A DNA stretch of 41,055 bases from Methanofollis sp. GTDB lineage: Archaea > Halobacteriota > Methanomicrobia > Methanomicrobiales > Methanofollaceae. Below are positions 25,817 through 34,649 of this stretch, in pieces. The translations under genes were made by a program, and so were the position numbers. Below the pieces are notes generated by a model, which searched no databases, was not told the DNA's origin, and worked only from the letters and a program-made list of their open reading frames with translations. Location: positions 1 to 41,055 of the forward strand of contig NZ_JAQVNX010000008.1 in NCBI RefSeq assembly GCF_028702905.1, read 5' to 3'. Positions within the stretch are counted from its first letter, which is position 1; every line of letters starts with the position of its first letter.

Positions 25817-25836
25817 GTTAATTTAACTAAATTAAC
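25817..25836. promoter_or_regulatory. AT-rich palindrome upstream of the seven-gene operon
   Basis: GTTAATTTA and TAAATTAAC separated by 2 nt form a perfect inverted repeat; a nested palindrome, TTAGTTAA-T-TTAACTAA, occupies 25814-25830. It lies about 100 bp before the GTG start. A possible minus-strand TATA element (TTTTTATCTTT) is at 25878-25888, so the palindrome would fall shortly after the start of transcription, the position of an archaeal repressor site. Confidence 0.45.
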
Positions 25837-25907
25837 AAGGCCGTAAAATCCGCAATTTTGTCGAGATTTTAGAAAGTAAAGATAAAAATGGTGAGATTAT
25901 GAAAACA

Positions 25908-25934
25908 GGGAGGAGCGATCATTCACCCCCTCCC
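25908..25934 (-). terminator. Hairpin terminator after the 743-aa surface protein gene
   Basis: GGGAGG and CCTCCC arms with a 15-nt loop directly follow the stop at 25942. On the minus strand they are followed by TGTTTTC and, further on, CCATTTTTATC. A terminator for the gene upstream is the simplest reading. Confidence 0.4.
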
Positions 25935-25941
25935 ACAATAA

Positions 25942-28173
25942 TTATCCTCTCCTGATGAAGAGGGCGATCAGGCCTGCAAGGAGGGGCACGACCAGACCGA
26001 CCGGCGACTGCTGCGGTGCGGTGGTCGCAGGCACAGCCGTCGTTTCGGAGACAACGGCACTGTTTCCGGCCTTCCCCCCGATCACAAAGAGAGAGATCCT
26101 GTCGACCTGTGCCGTAAACTCGACAGCCCCGTCCCTCTCCTCCTCGACAACAGTCGGGAAGGCCTGCCATTCTCCGCTGACCCGGCGCATCAGCGCGACG
26201 TCCTCCGCCTTCAGGCCATGGTCGGCGATCCATGCGGAGGGGACACGGAAGGTGAGGGCAAGAGATGCGGGTTCGGCGTTCGCGCCTTCGAGCCTGAGCT
26301 TCAGGTAGCGGTAGACCTCTCCCTCAGGCGGCGCACCGCCGGCCGTCTCCGCGTCCTCCACCGTCACCAGGAAGGGAGAACGCTGTTCGGGGAGGGTCAC
26401 CGAGACACGGGAGACCACCGGGTTGTCGATGAGGAAAGCCTTCGTCATCATAGGTACCGACCCCGACTCCGCACCGGCGTCGGCGCTGACAGGCGTGCCG
26501 CGGGTGGCAACCAGGACGGCAAGACGGTTCACCAGGACACCGCCGTCCCCGGCATTCTTCTGCGCACGGACAGCGACGATGTTCTCGCGGGGGAGGAGGG
26601 AGCGGGCGGCGTCGAGGTCGGCCCGCAGCACAGAAACGTTCCGGCCGAATGCACCGGGCCACTCCTGATCGTTGAGGCCGACCCTGGCGACTCCGTCGAT
26701 CCATGCCTGCGGGGCGGTGCCGACGACGTACAGCCTCGCCGCACCGACGTGGTCGAGGTCGAGACGCTCGTCGAAGACCATCTTCGTCACGGCGTCCTCT
26801 TCATAGACCCCTGCATCGCCGTCGATGGCGACGGCGTCGCAGCCTTCCACGACCTGCCAGAGGACCTCGGGGAGGGCCTGGTCCTCGCGCACGACAAGGA
26901 GGGCACCACCATCAAGAGTGCAGACAGCACCCGGCGTACCGGTGTTCCTGACTTCGACGGAGACGCCGCCTTCAGGCAGGCGGTCCATGTCGAAGGCATA
27001 GGTAGCGGTGACCGGGGCATCCTTCCCGCCCTCGCGGTCGGTGGCTGTGCGGTCGGGAGAGACCGACCGTCCATTGATTGTGACGGTCAGGGCAGGTTCG
27101 ATCCCTCTGTCATTCTGTTTCGACCCATCCACGAAGAGGTAGAGGGTCGCCTTTTTCACGGTCCCGGTATCTGCCGGAGGAATGAGGGACAGTGTTGCGC
27201 TCTCTCCCCCGTAGAGGATGACGGGGGCACCGTTGGTCGTCACAAGGGCCACATGACCCTTTATCTCTCCGCTTTCCTGCGTGGCAAACTCCGAACCCGA
27301 TAAACCGGAAGAGGTACCTGTACCCGACGAATCACCACCGCTGCCCTGTGCCACGTCGCCCCCCTGCGGCGCCGTCCCGATGACCGCGTAGCCGCTCGAA
27401 CCCTCACCGACGATCCGGTTTGTCCAGGATATACCCCGGCCCTGGTTGGACTGGTTGCACCAGCCATAAGAATTGAAAGCCGCAAAGGTTTCGAGGTTCT
27501 CGAATTCGTACTCGATCTTCACGGCACCCAGATCCTTCAGGCCATCGATCTGGGAATTTTTGCCAATATTACCGACATTGAGGTCGATATAGACGGTATG
27601 GAATGGGTTCGAACCATCGGAGACGTCCTGACCATAGTAGATGGGATATGCCCCGGGCAGATTGTTCCCGGCAGGCTTCCAGGTCTGTGGGCTGTACTTG
27701 AAGTTGTCCTTCGTGATCGTTCCCTCATAGGCCCCATCGACGTACTCGATCTGATCCGCTGTGGGTGGCATGTTCAACACCGGCGTCGGGGTCCACCTGT
27801 ATCCACTCGCCCTGATATGGAGGGCGAAATCGTCAGGAATGACGCCATTGACGGCGACCATGAGGATCATGTCGTCAAAGAAACCGCGACCGCCTGTTTC
27901 TGAGAGATAGAAGACACCTGACTGTTCTTCAGTTGTCGTTACCTGCCCATAGGGCTCGGACTCGGGATCGGTTGTGACATGGAGGGCGTTGAGCCCGCCG
28001 CCTTCGAACTTGAAGAACTTGGTCATCCCATCTGAGAGGATGAGGTCAAAATTGCTGGTGCCGGGCATCGTGATCCCGCCGACGTCGTCGGCAACCGCGG
28101 GGGCGATGCAGACGGCAGCCAGAAGCATGGCCAGAGCCAGAAACACATGTCGTGATTTTATTCCCTGATTCAT
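25942..28173 (-). CDS. Anchored surface protein with GYxWTP domain and DUF3344-like region
   Basis: Secreted protein of 743 residues. Signal peptide 1-28. A domain of about 220 residues is marked by GGGLNALHVTTD, YGQV, SGVFYLSETGGRG, ASGYRWTP, YPIYYGQDVSD, YIDLNVG and NQSNQGRGISWTNRI. After a Ser-Gly linker, a DUF3344-like beta-rich region (about 300-560: IKGHVALVTTNG, KKATLYLFVDGS, RLAVLVATR) resembles the middle of the PEGA protein. A degenerate PGF-pre-PGF-like module (580-710) precedes the tail TTAPQQSPVGLVVPLLAGLIALFIRRG. GGAGAT 4 nt before the ATG supports the start. It is separated from the next operon by about 220 bp and has its own leader, so it is probably transcribed alone. Confidence 0.83.
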   Translation of the reverse strand: MNQGIKSRHVFLALAMLLAAVCIAPAVADDVGGITMPGTSNFDLILSDGMTKFFKFEGGGLNALHVTTDPESEPYGQVTTTEEQSGVFYLSETGGRGFFDDMILMVAVNGVIPDDFALHIRASGYRWTPTPVLNMPPTADQIEYVDGAYEGTITKDNFKYSPQTWKPAGNNLPGAYPIYYGQDVSDGSNPFHTVYIDLNVGNIGKNSQIDGLKDLGAVKIEYEFENLETFAAFNSYGWCNQSNQGRGISWTNRIVGEGSSGYAVIGTAPQGGDVAQGSGGDSSGTGTSSGLSGSEFATQESGEIKGHVALVTTNGAPVILYGGESATLSLIPPADTGTVKKATLYLFVDGSKQNDRGIEPALTVTINGRSVSPDRTATDREGGKDAPVTATYAFDMDRLPEGGVSVEVRNTGTPGAVCTLDGGALLVVREDQALPEVLWQVVEGCDAVAIDGDAGVYEEDAVTKMVFDERLDLDHVGAARLYVVGTAPQAWIDGVARVGLNDQEWPGAFGRNVSVLRADLDAARSLLPRENIVAVRAQKNAGDGGVLVNRLAVLVATRGTPVSADAGAESGSVPMMTKAFLIDNPVVSRVSVTLPEQRSPFLVTVEDAETAGGAPPEGEVYRYLKLRLEGANAEPASLALTFRVPSAWIADHGLKAEDVALMRRVSGEWQAFPTVVEEERDGAVEFTAQVDRISLFVIGGKAGNSAVVSETTAVPATTAPQQSPVGLVVPLLAGLIALFIRRG

Positions 28174-28255
28174 GATAATCTCCTTTAGGTCATGGTATCA
28201 AGCAGAAACGAAGGTTATACATCCATATTCTGGATTGTGCACAGATTATTCTTAT

Positions 28256-28279
28256 GATCTGAAAAATGTTCATCAGATC
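28256..28279. promoter_or_regulatory. Inverted repeat upstream of the 743-aa surface protein gene
   Basis: GATCTGA and TCAGATC are perfect 7-bp arms with a 10-nt spacer, about 85-105 bp before the ATG at 28173. A minus-strand TATA-like GTATAACC lies nearer, around 28213-28220. The repeat would be upstream of that promoter, an activator-type position. Its sequence differs from the TTGATTAAC repeats elsewhere. Confidence 0.35.
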
Positions 28280-28300
28280 TCGTTAACCTTACCTGGCCAG

Positions 28301-28307
28301 AAAAAAA
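28301..28307 (-). terminator. T-run terminator after the 2030-aa gene
   Basis: Seven T on the minus strand, 9 bp past the stop at 28316, consistent with archaeal termination. Confidence 0.5.
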
Positions 28308-28315
28308 GAGAGGAT

Positions 28316-31300
28316 TCAGTCCCTCTTCAGGAGGAAGAGTACCCCTATGGCGACAAGAGAGAGGAACCACGGGACCGGCGACTTCTGCGTCGTCGGCATG
28401 GTTGCCGGGGCAGTCGTCTCAGCAGTTTCGGTCACGGTCGGCGTGACCGTCTCTCCGACCTGCTGACCGGCAGAGGCGGTCTTCCCAGCGGCGATCGCGA
28501 AGTACGAGAAGCCCGAGGCCTCGGCGGAGTACAGGGCCTGGCCGTTCTCCTCCTTCAGGAAGGAGGTCTTGAGCGGCTTCCAGGCACCCTTCTCGTAACT
28601 GAGGAGGACGATGCTGTCGGCGGAGAGGCCATGCTCCTTGATCCAGGCCGTCGGTACCGCAAACTCAAGGGTCACCGTGTCGATCGCGGCCGGGTCGGCC
28701 CGGTAGAGAGTGGTCTTGATGACCTCGAAGGGTGTCTGCGAGGGAGCGTCCATGCCCGTCGGCAGGGAGGCCTTCTGCACCGTCACCAGCATGTCGTCGA
28801 TCGCGTCCCAGGCACTGACCGTGATCCGGGTGATCGCTGTTTCTCTCACCACAAAGGTCTGTGTTTCCCCGGCAGGGATGGAACCGGAGATCGCGGCAAC
28901 TTCAGAATTCCCGCCACCGGATGACGAGTGGGAGGAGACTGTCTCCCCGCCGCTCGGTGCAGTCGAGACTGCGGCCAGACCGAAGATCGAGAGGCCTTTC
29001 GGCGAGAAGGCCTCGAAGACCATGTTCCCGTCGGCATCGGTGCCGACGAGGACCGTCTTCAGGACTTCCTTCGTCCCGTCCTCCGCCGAGCGGATGATCC
29101 GCACCGCACCCACGCCGCCGTGGGCGTCGACCCACGCCGGACTAGCGGTCATGCGGATCGTGGCATAGGAGACGTCCTGACCGTTCGTCAGGTTCGTCTT
29201 GACAATGTTCATCGTGTAAGCGACGGCGTTCACCTTCAACCCGTCACTGGAGGCGGCGAGCTGGAAGGCGCTCTGTGCGTCGGCCGAGACATTCGCAGAG
29301 ACGGTGGTCTGCAGGGCGGCGCCAGAGGGGATGCCGGTCAGGTTCGCCGAGACGGAGGCGGTGACCGTGCCGACGCCGTCAAGGACCGTGGTGACCGGCG
29401 CGGTGTTGAGGGTGATGCCGGCAATTGTGCCGTTCACGGTGCCGTTCACGACGGTGGGAGCGCCCTCGGTCTTGATGATGAGGCTGAAGGTGTCCTCGTC
29501 GAGCCGGATGGTGTTCCCGGAGACGGTGGCGTTGGCGGCTGAGGTGTTGACCCTGACCTCCTGCTTCCCATCGCCATTCGTCGTCATGTTGCAGCCCGGA
29601 ACATCAAGCGATGAGTCCGTCGTCTGGTCGCCGTGCGGCGGCGTCACCGTCACCGTGGCCGTGCCGACCGCACCATTCGCCGCGGCGCTGACCGTGGTCG
29701 TGCCGATCTTGTGGGCGGTGAAGTACCCGGTCGCGTTCACCGTGCCGACGGTGGCGTCGGACGACGTCCACCCGAAGGCGAGGGGCGAGATCTCAGCGCC
29801 GTTGTCGTCATAGGCGGCGGCGCTGAACGTCAGGACGTCGCCGGGGGTAAGCGAAGACGTCTGCGGCGTAAGGACGATCGAGGCCGGAGCGAGAATGACG
29901 CCGTCCTTCCAGGAACCGCACAGGGGGTAATTGTCGATCTGTGTCGACGACGACGTCGTGATGACAAAAGGTTCGTCGCCGATACCGTTGGTATTCGAGT
30001 CGTTACAGGTAAAGGAGGAGCCCCAGAAGTTTCCGAGGTACGAGGACTGCGCCTCACCGTGAACCATATAGGTCACCGGTTCGGTGGAGTTCCACTGCCA
30101 AGATGCAGCAGGTTGATTGACTATCCATCCATGTGCAGATGGTGTGTTGAATGTGTTGAGGTATGCGGTGTTTGAACCGCCTCTCCTGATGAACATTGCA
30201 TATTGCCCGCCCGTGAACGTGTTGGAGACGAAGAGGTTGTCGGTGGCGAAATACGCCTCAATGCCTCCGACACTGATATTTCGGAACTGGTTTCCTGAGA
30301 CGATATTCGATTCCGAGGAAAGTATGGACAATCCATAGTCGCCGCTGTCATGGATCTCGTTCCCTGTGATAGTGTTATCCGTGGCATACCTGACGCATAT
30401 CGGACCAAAGAGATCTGTTGCACCGGTGATGTTGTAGAGAACATTGTTGGAGATCGTGTTCCCGCTTGATCCCCTGACGCTATTGTCCCATAGGGACGCC
30501 TGACCATCCAACCAGATCCCTCTGTAGAACACATCATGAATGGTATTTCCGGTGATGGTGGAGTTGTGCGCCATCCTGATGCTAATGCCCAGATAGTCGT
30601 CGAAAACATCATTTCCTGCAATGGTAAGGTTATCGCATTCATAGGAATAGACGGCATTTCGCACGTACCACTTACCGACAGAATAAGTAAGGTCCGTCCC
30701 GGTGAGGGAGAATCCCTCGACGGTGACATTGTCAGATTGTATCGTGACGATGTTGTCGTTCGGGTCCGCCGGCCGGATGATCGTCGATGACGACCCGTTC
30801 ATCGATCCCAGATACACCGCTCGGTCGAGGACGACATTTTCAACATAGGTGCCGTCCCTGACGATGATGCGGTCGCCATCGAACGCCGCGTCGACGGCCG
30901 CCTGGATGGTGGTGAAATCTCCTCCGCCGGAGGCATCGACGTACAGGGTGACCGGACCGTCGGGGTGGACGGTGATGGTGGTGGTGCCTTTCACGGTGCT
31001 TTTTGAGGCGGTGACCACCGTTTTACCGGCGGTAAAGGCGGCGAAGTAGCCGGTGGCGTTCACCGTGCCGACCGTCTCGTTGCTGCTCGTCCAGGCGAAG
31101 ACGGACCTCTCCATCTGGTTCCCGTACTGGTCGATGGCCGTTGCATTGAGGGAGAGTCCGTTCCCCTTGAGGACGGTGGGGTTCTTCGGTACAAGAGAGA
31201 TTGTGGTGAGCTTGGGCGCGGTGTTCTCGGTGATCGCATAGAGTTTACTGTCGCTCGACCCGACGTAGATGGTGCCGTCCGCACCGATGGAGGGTGCGTA

Positions 31301-34300
31301 GAAGAACCGCGGGCTCACGGGGTCGAGGAACGTCCACTTCAGTGTGCCGTCGGAGCCGATCACATAGAGGTTCCGGTCGTTCTTGTCGGTGGACGGGATA
31401 TAGACGGTACCTTCGGCATCGACGGCCGGTGCCTCCGTGATGGTGCCGGTGGTTGTATAGGACCACTTCTGGGTGCCGTCGGGGTTCACGGCGTTGACGG
31501 TCTTGCTGGCCGAACCCACATAGATCGTGCCGTCGCTGCCGATCGCAGGGGACGCAACGGCGCCACCGGTGGCGTACGACCACTTCTGGGTGCCGTCGGG
31601 ATTCAGGGCATAGAGGCTGCCGTCGGCCGAACCGGCGTAGATCGTGCCGTCAGCACCGATCGCAGGGGCCGTGTTGACCACACCAGCGGTGGTGTACGAC
31701 CACTTCTGGGTGCCGTCGGGGTTCAGGGCGTAGATCTTCATGTCGGCCGAACCGGCGTAGATCGTACCGTCCGAACCGATCGCTGGGGCCGAGGAGACCG
31801 CCCCGCCGGTTGTGTAAGACCATTTCTCCGTGCCGTCCGGGTTGATGGCGTGGATCTTCGTGCCGGCGGAGCCGGCATAGATCGTGCCGTCGGAACCGAT
31901 CGTCGGGGCGGAGGAGACGACGCCGCCGGTCGTAAACGTCCACTTCAGCGTGCCGTCAGGGTTCACGGCATAGATCTTCGCGTCACGGCAGCCGAAGTAG
32001 ACGGTGCCGTCGCTGCCGATCGCTGACGCTGTGTAGATCTGGTTGAGTGCGAGATACGACCATTTCAGCGTGCCGTCAGGGTTGACGGCGTGGAGTTTTT
32101 TGTCCCGGGAGCCGACATAAATCGTTCCGTTCTGGTCGATCACCGGCTGGATCGTGAGGAAACCACCCGTAGTGTACGACCATTTCTGCATCGGGTCGCT
32201 CGGTCCGGTATAGGGGCTCTGCCCGGTATGCCTCAGGTCGTGGCCGACCATCGGCCACGCCGAGTCGGCAAGGCCGCCCGACTGCTCGGTGACGGTCACC
32301 GCAGCGCTGCCCGAGACCGCACCGTACGAGGCGGTGACATTCGTCGTGCCGGCGGCAAGGGCGGTGAAGTACCCGGTGGCGTTCACCGCGCCCACGGTCT
32401 CATTCGAACTCGACCAGACAACGGTGATGCCGGCCATCGGGTTGTCGTCGGCGTTATAGGCGGTGGCGACAAACTGCTGGTCGTCGCCGACGCTCAGAGC
32501 GGCCGTGACCGGGGCGACCTCGATCCGTGAGGGAGTGGGGCCGGACCCTGCGCCGATGACCGAGTAGCCGCTCGTCACCTTGGGCGCCAGGAGGGCGTTG
32601 CTCCAGGCGACCATGTTGTCGCCGTTGTTCGAGTTCTGGCAGTAGCCGTAGACGTTGAAGGCCACAAAGGTGTCCAGGTTCTCGAAGGAGTAGTTGATCC
32701 GCACTGCACCCCGGTTCTCGAGGGCAGCGTTCGGTCGAAGCACGCCGGCGTTCAGGTCGATGAACATCACTTGGAAGGTGTTTGCAGCGTCGCTCATGTC
32801 TTGGCCGCAATAGATCGGGTAGTCGAAACCGTTGCCGGTCGGCTTCCAGATCTGCGGGCCGTACCTGAAGTCTTCCTTCGTGAAGGTCTCGTCGAGGGCG
32901 GAGGGCTGGTAGGTCACGGTGTCAAGGGGCGGGGCCTGGTTGCTCACCGGGTTCGGGGTCCATGTGTAACCGTCAGCCTTCACATGCAGCCTGAAGGTGT
33001 CAGGGATCGTCCCGTTCACGGCGACCATCAGGATGATCTCGTCCTCGTAGCCCTTGCCGCCGGAGTCGGTCGCATAGAAGGTGCTGCTCTGGTTCTCGGA
33101 GACCGTCACCTGACCGAAGTTGACTGCCGGGTCGGTGGAGATGTGCAGGGCGTTGAGGCCGCGGTCGTAGCCTTCGAACCTGACATTGTAGGTGTTGTTG
33201 CCGAAGGCGTTGTATTTCACGCCGGCGTCGTTGGCGACGGTGAAGAAGATGTAGTTGTAGTCGGGAAGGGGCTGCGGGCCGGGGGACGCGGCGGTGACGG
33301 TCACCGTGGCCGTGCCCTCGAAAGTGTCGTTTGCCGCCGTGATTGTGGTCGTGCCGGCTGCGAGGGCGGTGAAGTACCCGGTCTCATTTACCATGCCGAC
33401 CGTTTCGTCGCTACTCGACCACGCAAAGGTGAGACCGGTCATCGGCCGGTTGTTCTGGTCGAGGGCGGTGGCGGTGAACTGCATCGAGGTGCCGATCCCG
33501 ACGTCAGCGGTCGCGGGAGTGACATTGATCGAGGTCAGCACCGGCGGGACGCCGATAACGGCATAACCGGACGAGCCTGTTGCACTCAGGCGATTGGTCC
33601 AGCGGACGCCCTGCCCCTGGTTCGAGGAGACCGTATAGGCGTAGCCGTCGAACGCGGCGAAGGTCTCCAGGTTCTCGAAGGAATACTCGACCTTGATTGC
33701 GCCGTTGTCGGTGATCGACTGGCCCGAGAAGTCAGACCGAGAGAGGGTGTTCGCACCGAGGATACCTGCGTTCAGGTCGATGAACATGATCGAGAAGATG
33801 TTCCCCGTATCGGTCATGTCCTGTCCGTCGAAGATCGGGTAATCGGCCGCCGCACAGGGCCTCCAGATCTGCGGACCGTAGAGGAAGTCGTTCTTGGTGA
33901 ACGTCTCGTCCAGGGCGACAGGCACATAGGTGACATTCTCGAATGCAGGATAGGTGCCCGTGAGTACAGGTGTCCACCGATAACCGCTCGCCTTGATGTG
34001 GACTCTGAAGTCGTCGGGAACCGTGCCGTTGATCGCCAGCATCAGGATGCCGTCGTCGTCCCAGCCACGGCCACCGGTGTCGGTGATGTAAAAGACGCCG
34101 GACTGGTCGCCGCTGAACGTGACCTGACCATTGGAGTTCGAGGCATCGGTCGTAATATGAAAGGCGTTCAGGCCCTGGGTTGCACTCTGGGCAGGGTTGA
34201 AGAAGTGATAGGTGTTGTTGCCGTAGTCGTTGAACCGGGCGTTTTCGTTGTTCGAGATACTCAGCAGTGTGTCCTTGTTCGAAGGCATCACCGTAGTACC

Positions 34301-34408
34301 GGAATCGGCAGCCGCCGGGGCGATACTGATGATCATAAAGAGCAGGAGGAAAGTTGCGGCGATCCACCGCAGGTACCTCCCGCCGGATTCAGAATAATCT
34401 TTTCTCAT
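28316..34408 (-). CDS. Giant anchored surface protein with PQQ-type propeller and NosD beta-helix
   Basis: Secreted protein of 2030 residues. Order (approximate): signal peptide 1-35; GYxWTP domain (35-285); BIG_2 (285-365); second GYxWTP domain (382-618); BIG_2 (626-712); eight PQQ-type blades forming a beta-propeller (733-1060); BIG_2 (1066-1148); NosD-type right-handed beta-helix (1150-1500, starting LYVDASGGGDFTTIQAAVDAA); BIG_2 (1508-1591); a Thr/Val-rich region (1600-1810); PGF-pre-PGF-like module (1830-1970); tail PTTQKSPVPWFLSLVAIGVLFLLKRD. It is probably an adhesin- or S-layer-associated scaffold; no enzyme motif is visible. The ATG at 34408 has GGAGGAG 8 nt upstream, which decides against 34426. 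The helix region is less GC-rich than the rest. Confidence 0.88.
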   Translation of the reverse strand: MRKDYSESGGRYLRWIAATFLLLFMIISIAPAAADSGTTVMPSNKDTLLSISNNENARFNDYGNNTYHFFNPAQSATQGLNAFHITTDASNSNGQVTFSGDQSGVFYITDTGGRGWDDDGILMLAINGTVPDDFRVHIKASGYRWTPVLTGTYPAFENVTYVPVALDETFTKNDFLYGPQIWRPCAAADYPIFDGQDMTDTGNIFSIMFIDLNAGILGANTLSRSDFSGQSITDNGAIKVEYSFENLETFAAFDGYAYTVSSNQGQGVRWTNRLSATGSSGYAVIGVPPVLTSINVTPATADVGIGTSMQFTATALDQNNRPMTGLTFAWSSSDETVGMVNETGYFTALAAGTTTITAANDTFEGTATVTVTAASPGPQPLPDYNYIFFTVANDAGVKYNAFGNNTYNVRFEGYDRGLNALHISTDPAVNFGQVTVSENQSSTFYATDSGGKGYEDEIILMVAVNGTIPDTFRLHVKADGYTWTPNPVSNQAPPLDTVTYQPSALDETFTKEDFRYGPQIWKPTGNGFDYPIYCGQDMSDAANTFQVMFIDLNAGVLRPNAALENRGAVRINYSFENLDTFVAFNVYGYCQNSNNGDNMVAWSNALLAPKVTSGYSVIGAGSGPTPSRIEVAPVTAALSVGDDQQFVATAYNADDNPMAGITVVWSSSNETVGAVNATGYFTALAAGTTNVTASYGAVSGSAAVTVTEQSGGLADSAWPMVGHDLRHTGQSPYTGPSDPMQKWSYTTGGFLTIQPVIDQNGTIYVGSRDKKLHAVNPDGTLKWSYLALNQIYTASAIGSDGTVYFGCRDAKIYAVNPDGTLKWTFTTGGVVSSAPTIGSDGTIYAGSAGTKIHAINPDGTEKWSYTTGGAVSSAPAIGSDGTIYAGSADMKIYALNPDGTQKWSYTTAGVVNTAPAIGADGTIYAGSADGSLYALNPDGTQKWSYATGGAVASPAIGSDGTIYVGSASKTVNAVNPDGTQKWSYTTTGTITEAPAVDAEGTVYIPSTDKNDRNLYVIGSDGTLKWTFLDPVSPRFFYAPSIGADGTIYVGSSDSKLYAITENTAPKLTTISLVPKNPTVLKGNGLSLNATAIDQYGNQMERSVFAWTSSNETVGTVNATGYFAAFTAGKTVVTASKSTVKGTTTITVHPDGPVTLYVDASGGGDFTTIQAAVDAAFDGDRIIVRDGTYVENVVLDRAVYLGSMNGSSSTIIRPADPNDNIVTIQSDNVTVEGFSLTGTDLTYSVGKWYVRNAVYSYECDNLTIAGNDVFDDYLGISIRMAHNSTITGNTIHDVFYRGIWLDGQASLWDNSVRGSSGNTISNNVLYNITGATDLFGPICVRYATDNTITGNEIHDSGDYGLSILSSESNIVSGNQFRNISVGGIEAYFATDNLFVSNTFTGGQYAMFIRRGGSNTAYLNTFNTPSAHGWIVNQPAASWQWNSTEPVTYMVHGEAQSSYLGNFWGSSFTCNDSNTNGIGDEPFVITTSSSTQIDNYPLCGSWKDGVILAPASIVLTPQTSSLTPGDVLTFSAAAYDDNGAEISPLAFGWTSSDATVGTVNATGYFTAHKIGTTTVSAAANGAVGTATVTVTPPHGDQTTDSSLDVPGCNMTTNGDGKQEVRVNTSAANATVSGNTIRLDEDTFSLIIKTEGAPTVVNGTVNGTIAGITLNTAPVTTVLDGVGTVTASVSANLTGIPSGAALQTTVSANVSADAQSAFQLAASSDGLKVNAVAYTMNIVKTNLTNGQDVSYATIRMTASPAWVDAHGGVGAVRIIRSAEDGTKEVLKTVLVGTDADGNMVFEAFSPKGLSIFGLAAVSTAPSGGETVSSHSSSGGGNSEVAAISGSIPAGETQTFVVRETAITRITVSAWDAIDDMLVTVQKASLPTGMDAPSQTPFEVIKTTLYRADPAAIDTVTLEFAVPTAWIKEHGLSADSIVLLSYEKGAWKPLKTSFLKEENGQALYSAEASGFSYFAIAAGKTASAGQQVGETVTPTVTETAETTAPATMPTTQKSPVPWFLSLVAIGVLFLLKRD
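31226..32207 (-). repeat. Tandem propeller repeats, eight units of about 120 bp
   Basis: Eight consecutive units of 39-43 codons within the 2030-aa gene, each of the form KWSY-x-TTGG...IGSDGTIYAGS...LNPDGT. Units three to six are close at DNA level, suggesting recent internal duplication. Outer units have diverged more, and the seventh carries a three-residue insertion. Confidence 0.85.
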
Positions 34409-34476
34409 ACGTGTGACTCCTCCCATTCCAGACTAAAAGAACGGACAATATGCGCGTTTAAGGTAATGAATTCCAT

Positions 34477-34497
34477 TTAACTGCCCAGAATGGTTAA
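34477..34497. promoter_or_regulatory. TTAAC/GTTAA inverted repeat at the promoter of the 2030-aa gene
   Basis: Half-sites TTAAC and GTTAA are separated by 11 nt. The repeat begins about 25 bp after the minus-strand TATA box at 34523-34534, so it covers the predicted transcription start. The half-sites match the core of the TTGATTAAC repeats at 35497 and 36253, although the spacer differs. Confidence 0.35.
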
Positions 34498-34522
34498 CAG
34501 GAGTACTATCGGGCGGCAGCAC

Positions 34523-34534
34523 CATAAAAATATT
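34523..34534 (-). promoter_or_regulatory. Candidate TATA box for the 2030-aa surface protein gene
   Basis: The minus strand reads ATATTTTTATGG in an otherwise GC-rich stretch, about 120 bp before the ATG at 34408. Confidence 0.5.
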
Positions 34535-34610
34535 ATTATTTGCCCAGGAGTATAACAGATATCATTAACAGACGAGATGATCGGGCACCTGCTGTTGCGG
34601 GAAAGGTGAT

Positions 34611-34617
34611 AAAAAAA
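34611..34617 (-). terminator. T-run terminator after the interrupted surface gene
   Basis: Seven T on the minus strand about 33 bp past the stop at 34650, after another T/A-rich stretch. This fits termination of the gene upstream. Confidence 0.45.
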
Positions 34618-34649
34618 GGAAATATAAGATTTTTCAGGGATTTACACGC

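Noticed and set aside
31226-32207. Regular tandem repeats that could suggest a CRISPR array
   Set aside because: Unit length of about 120 bp, in frame, and coding for propeller blades; there are no unique spacers.
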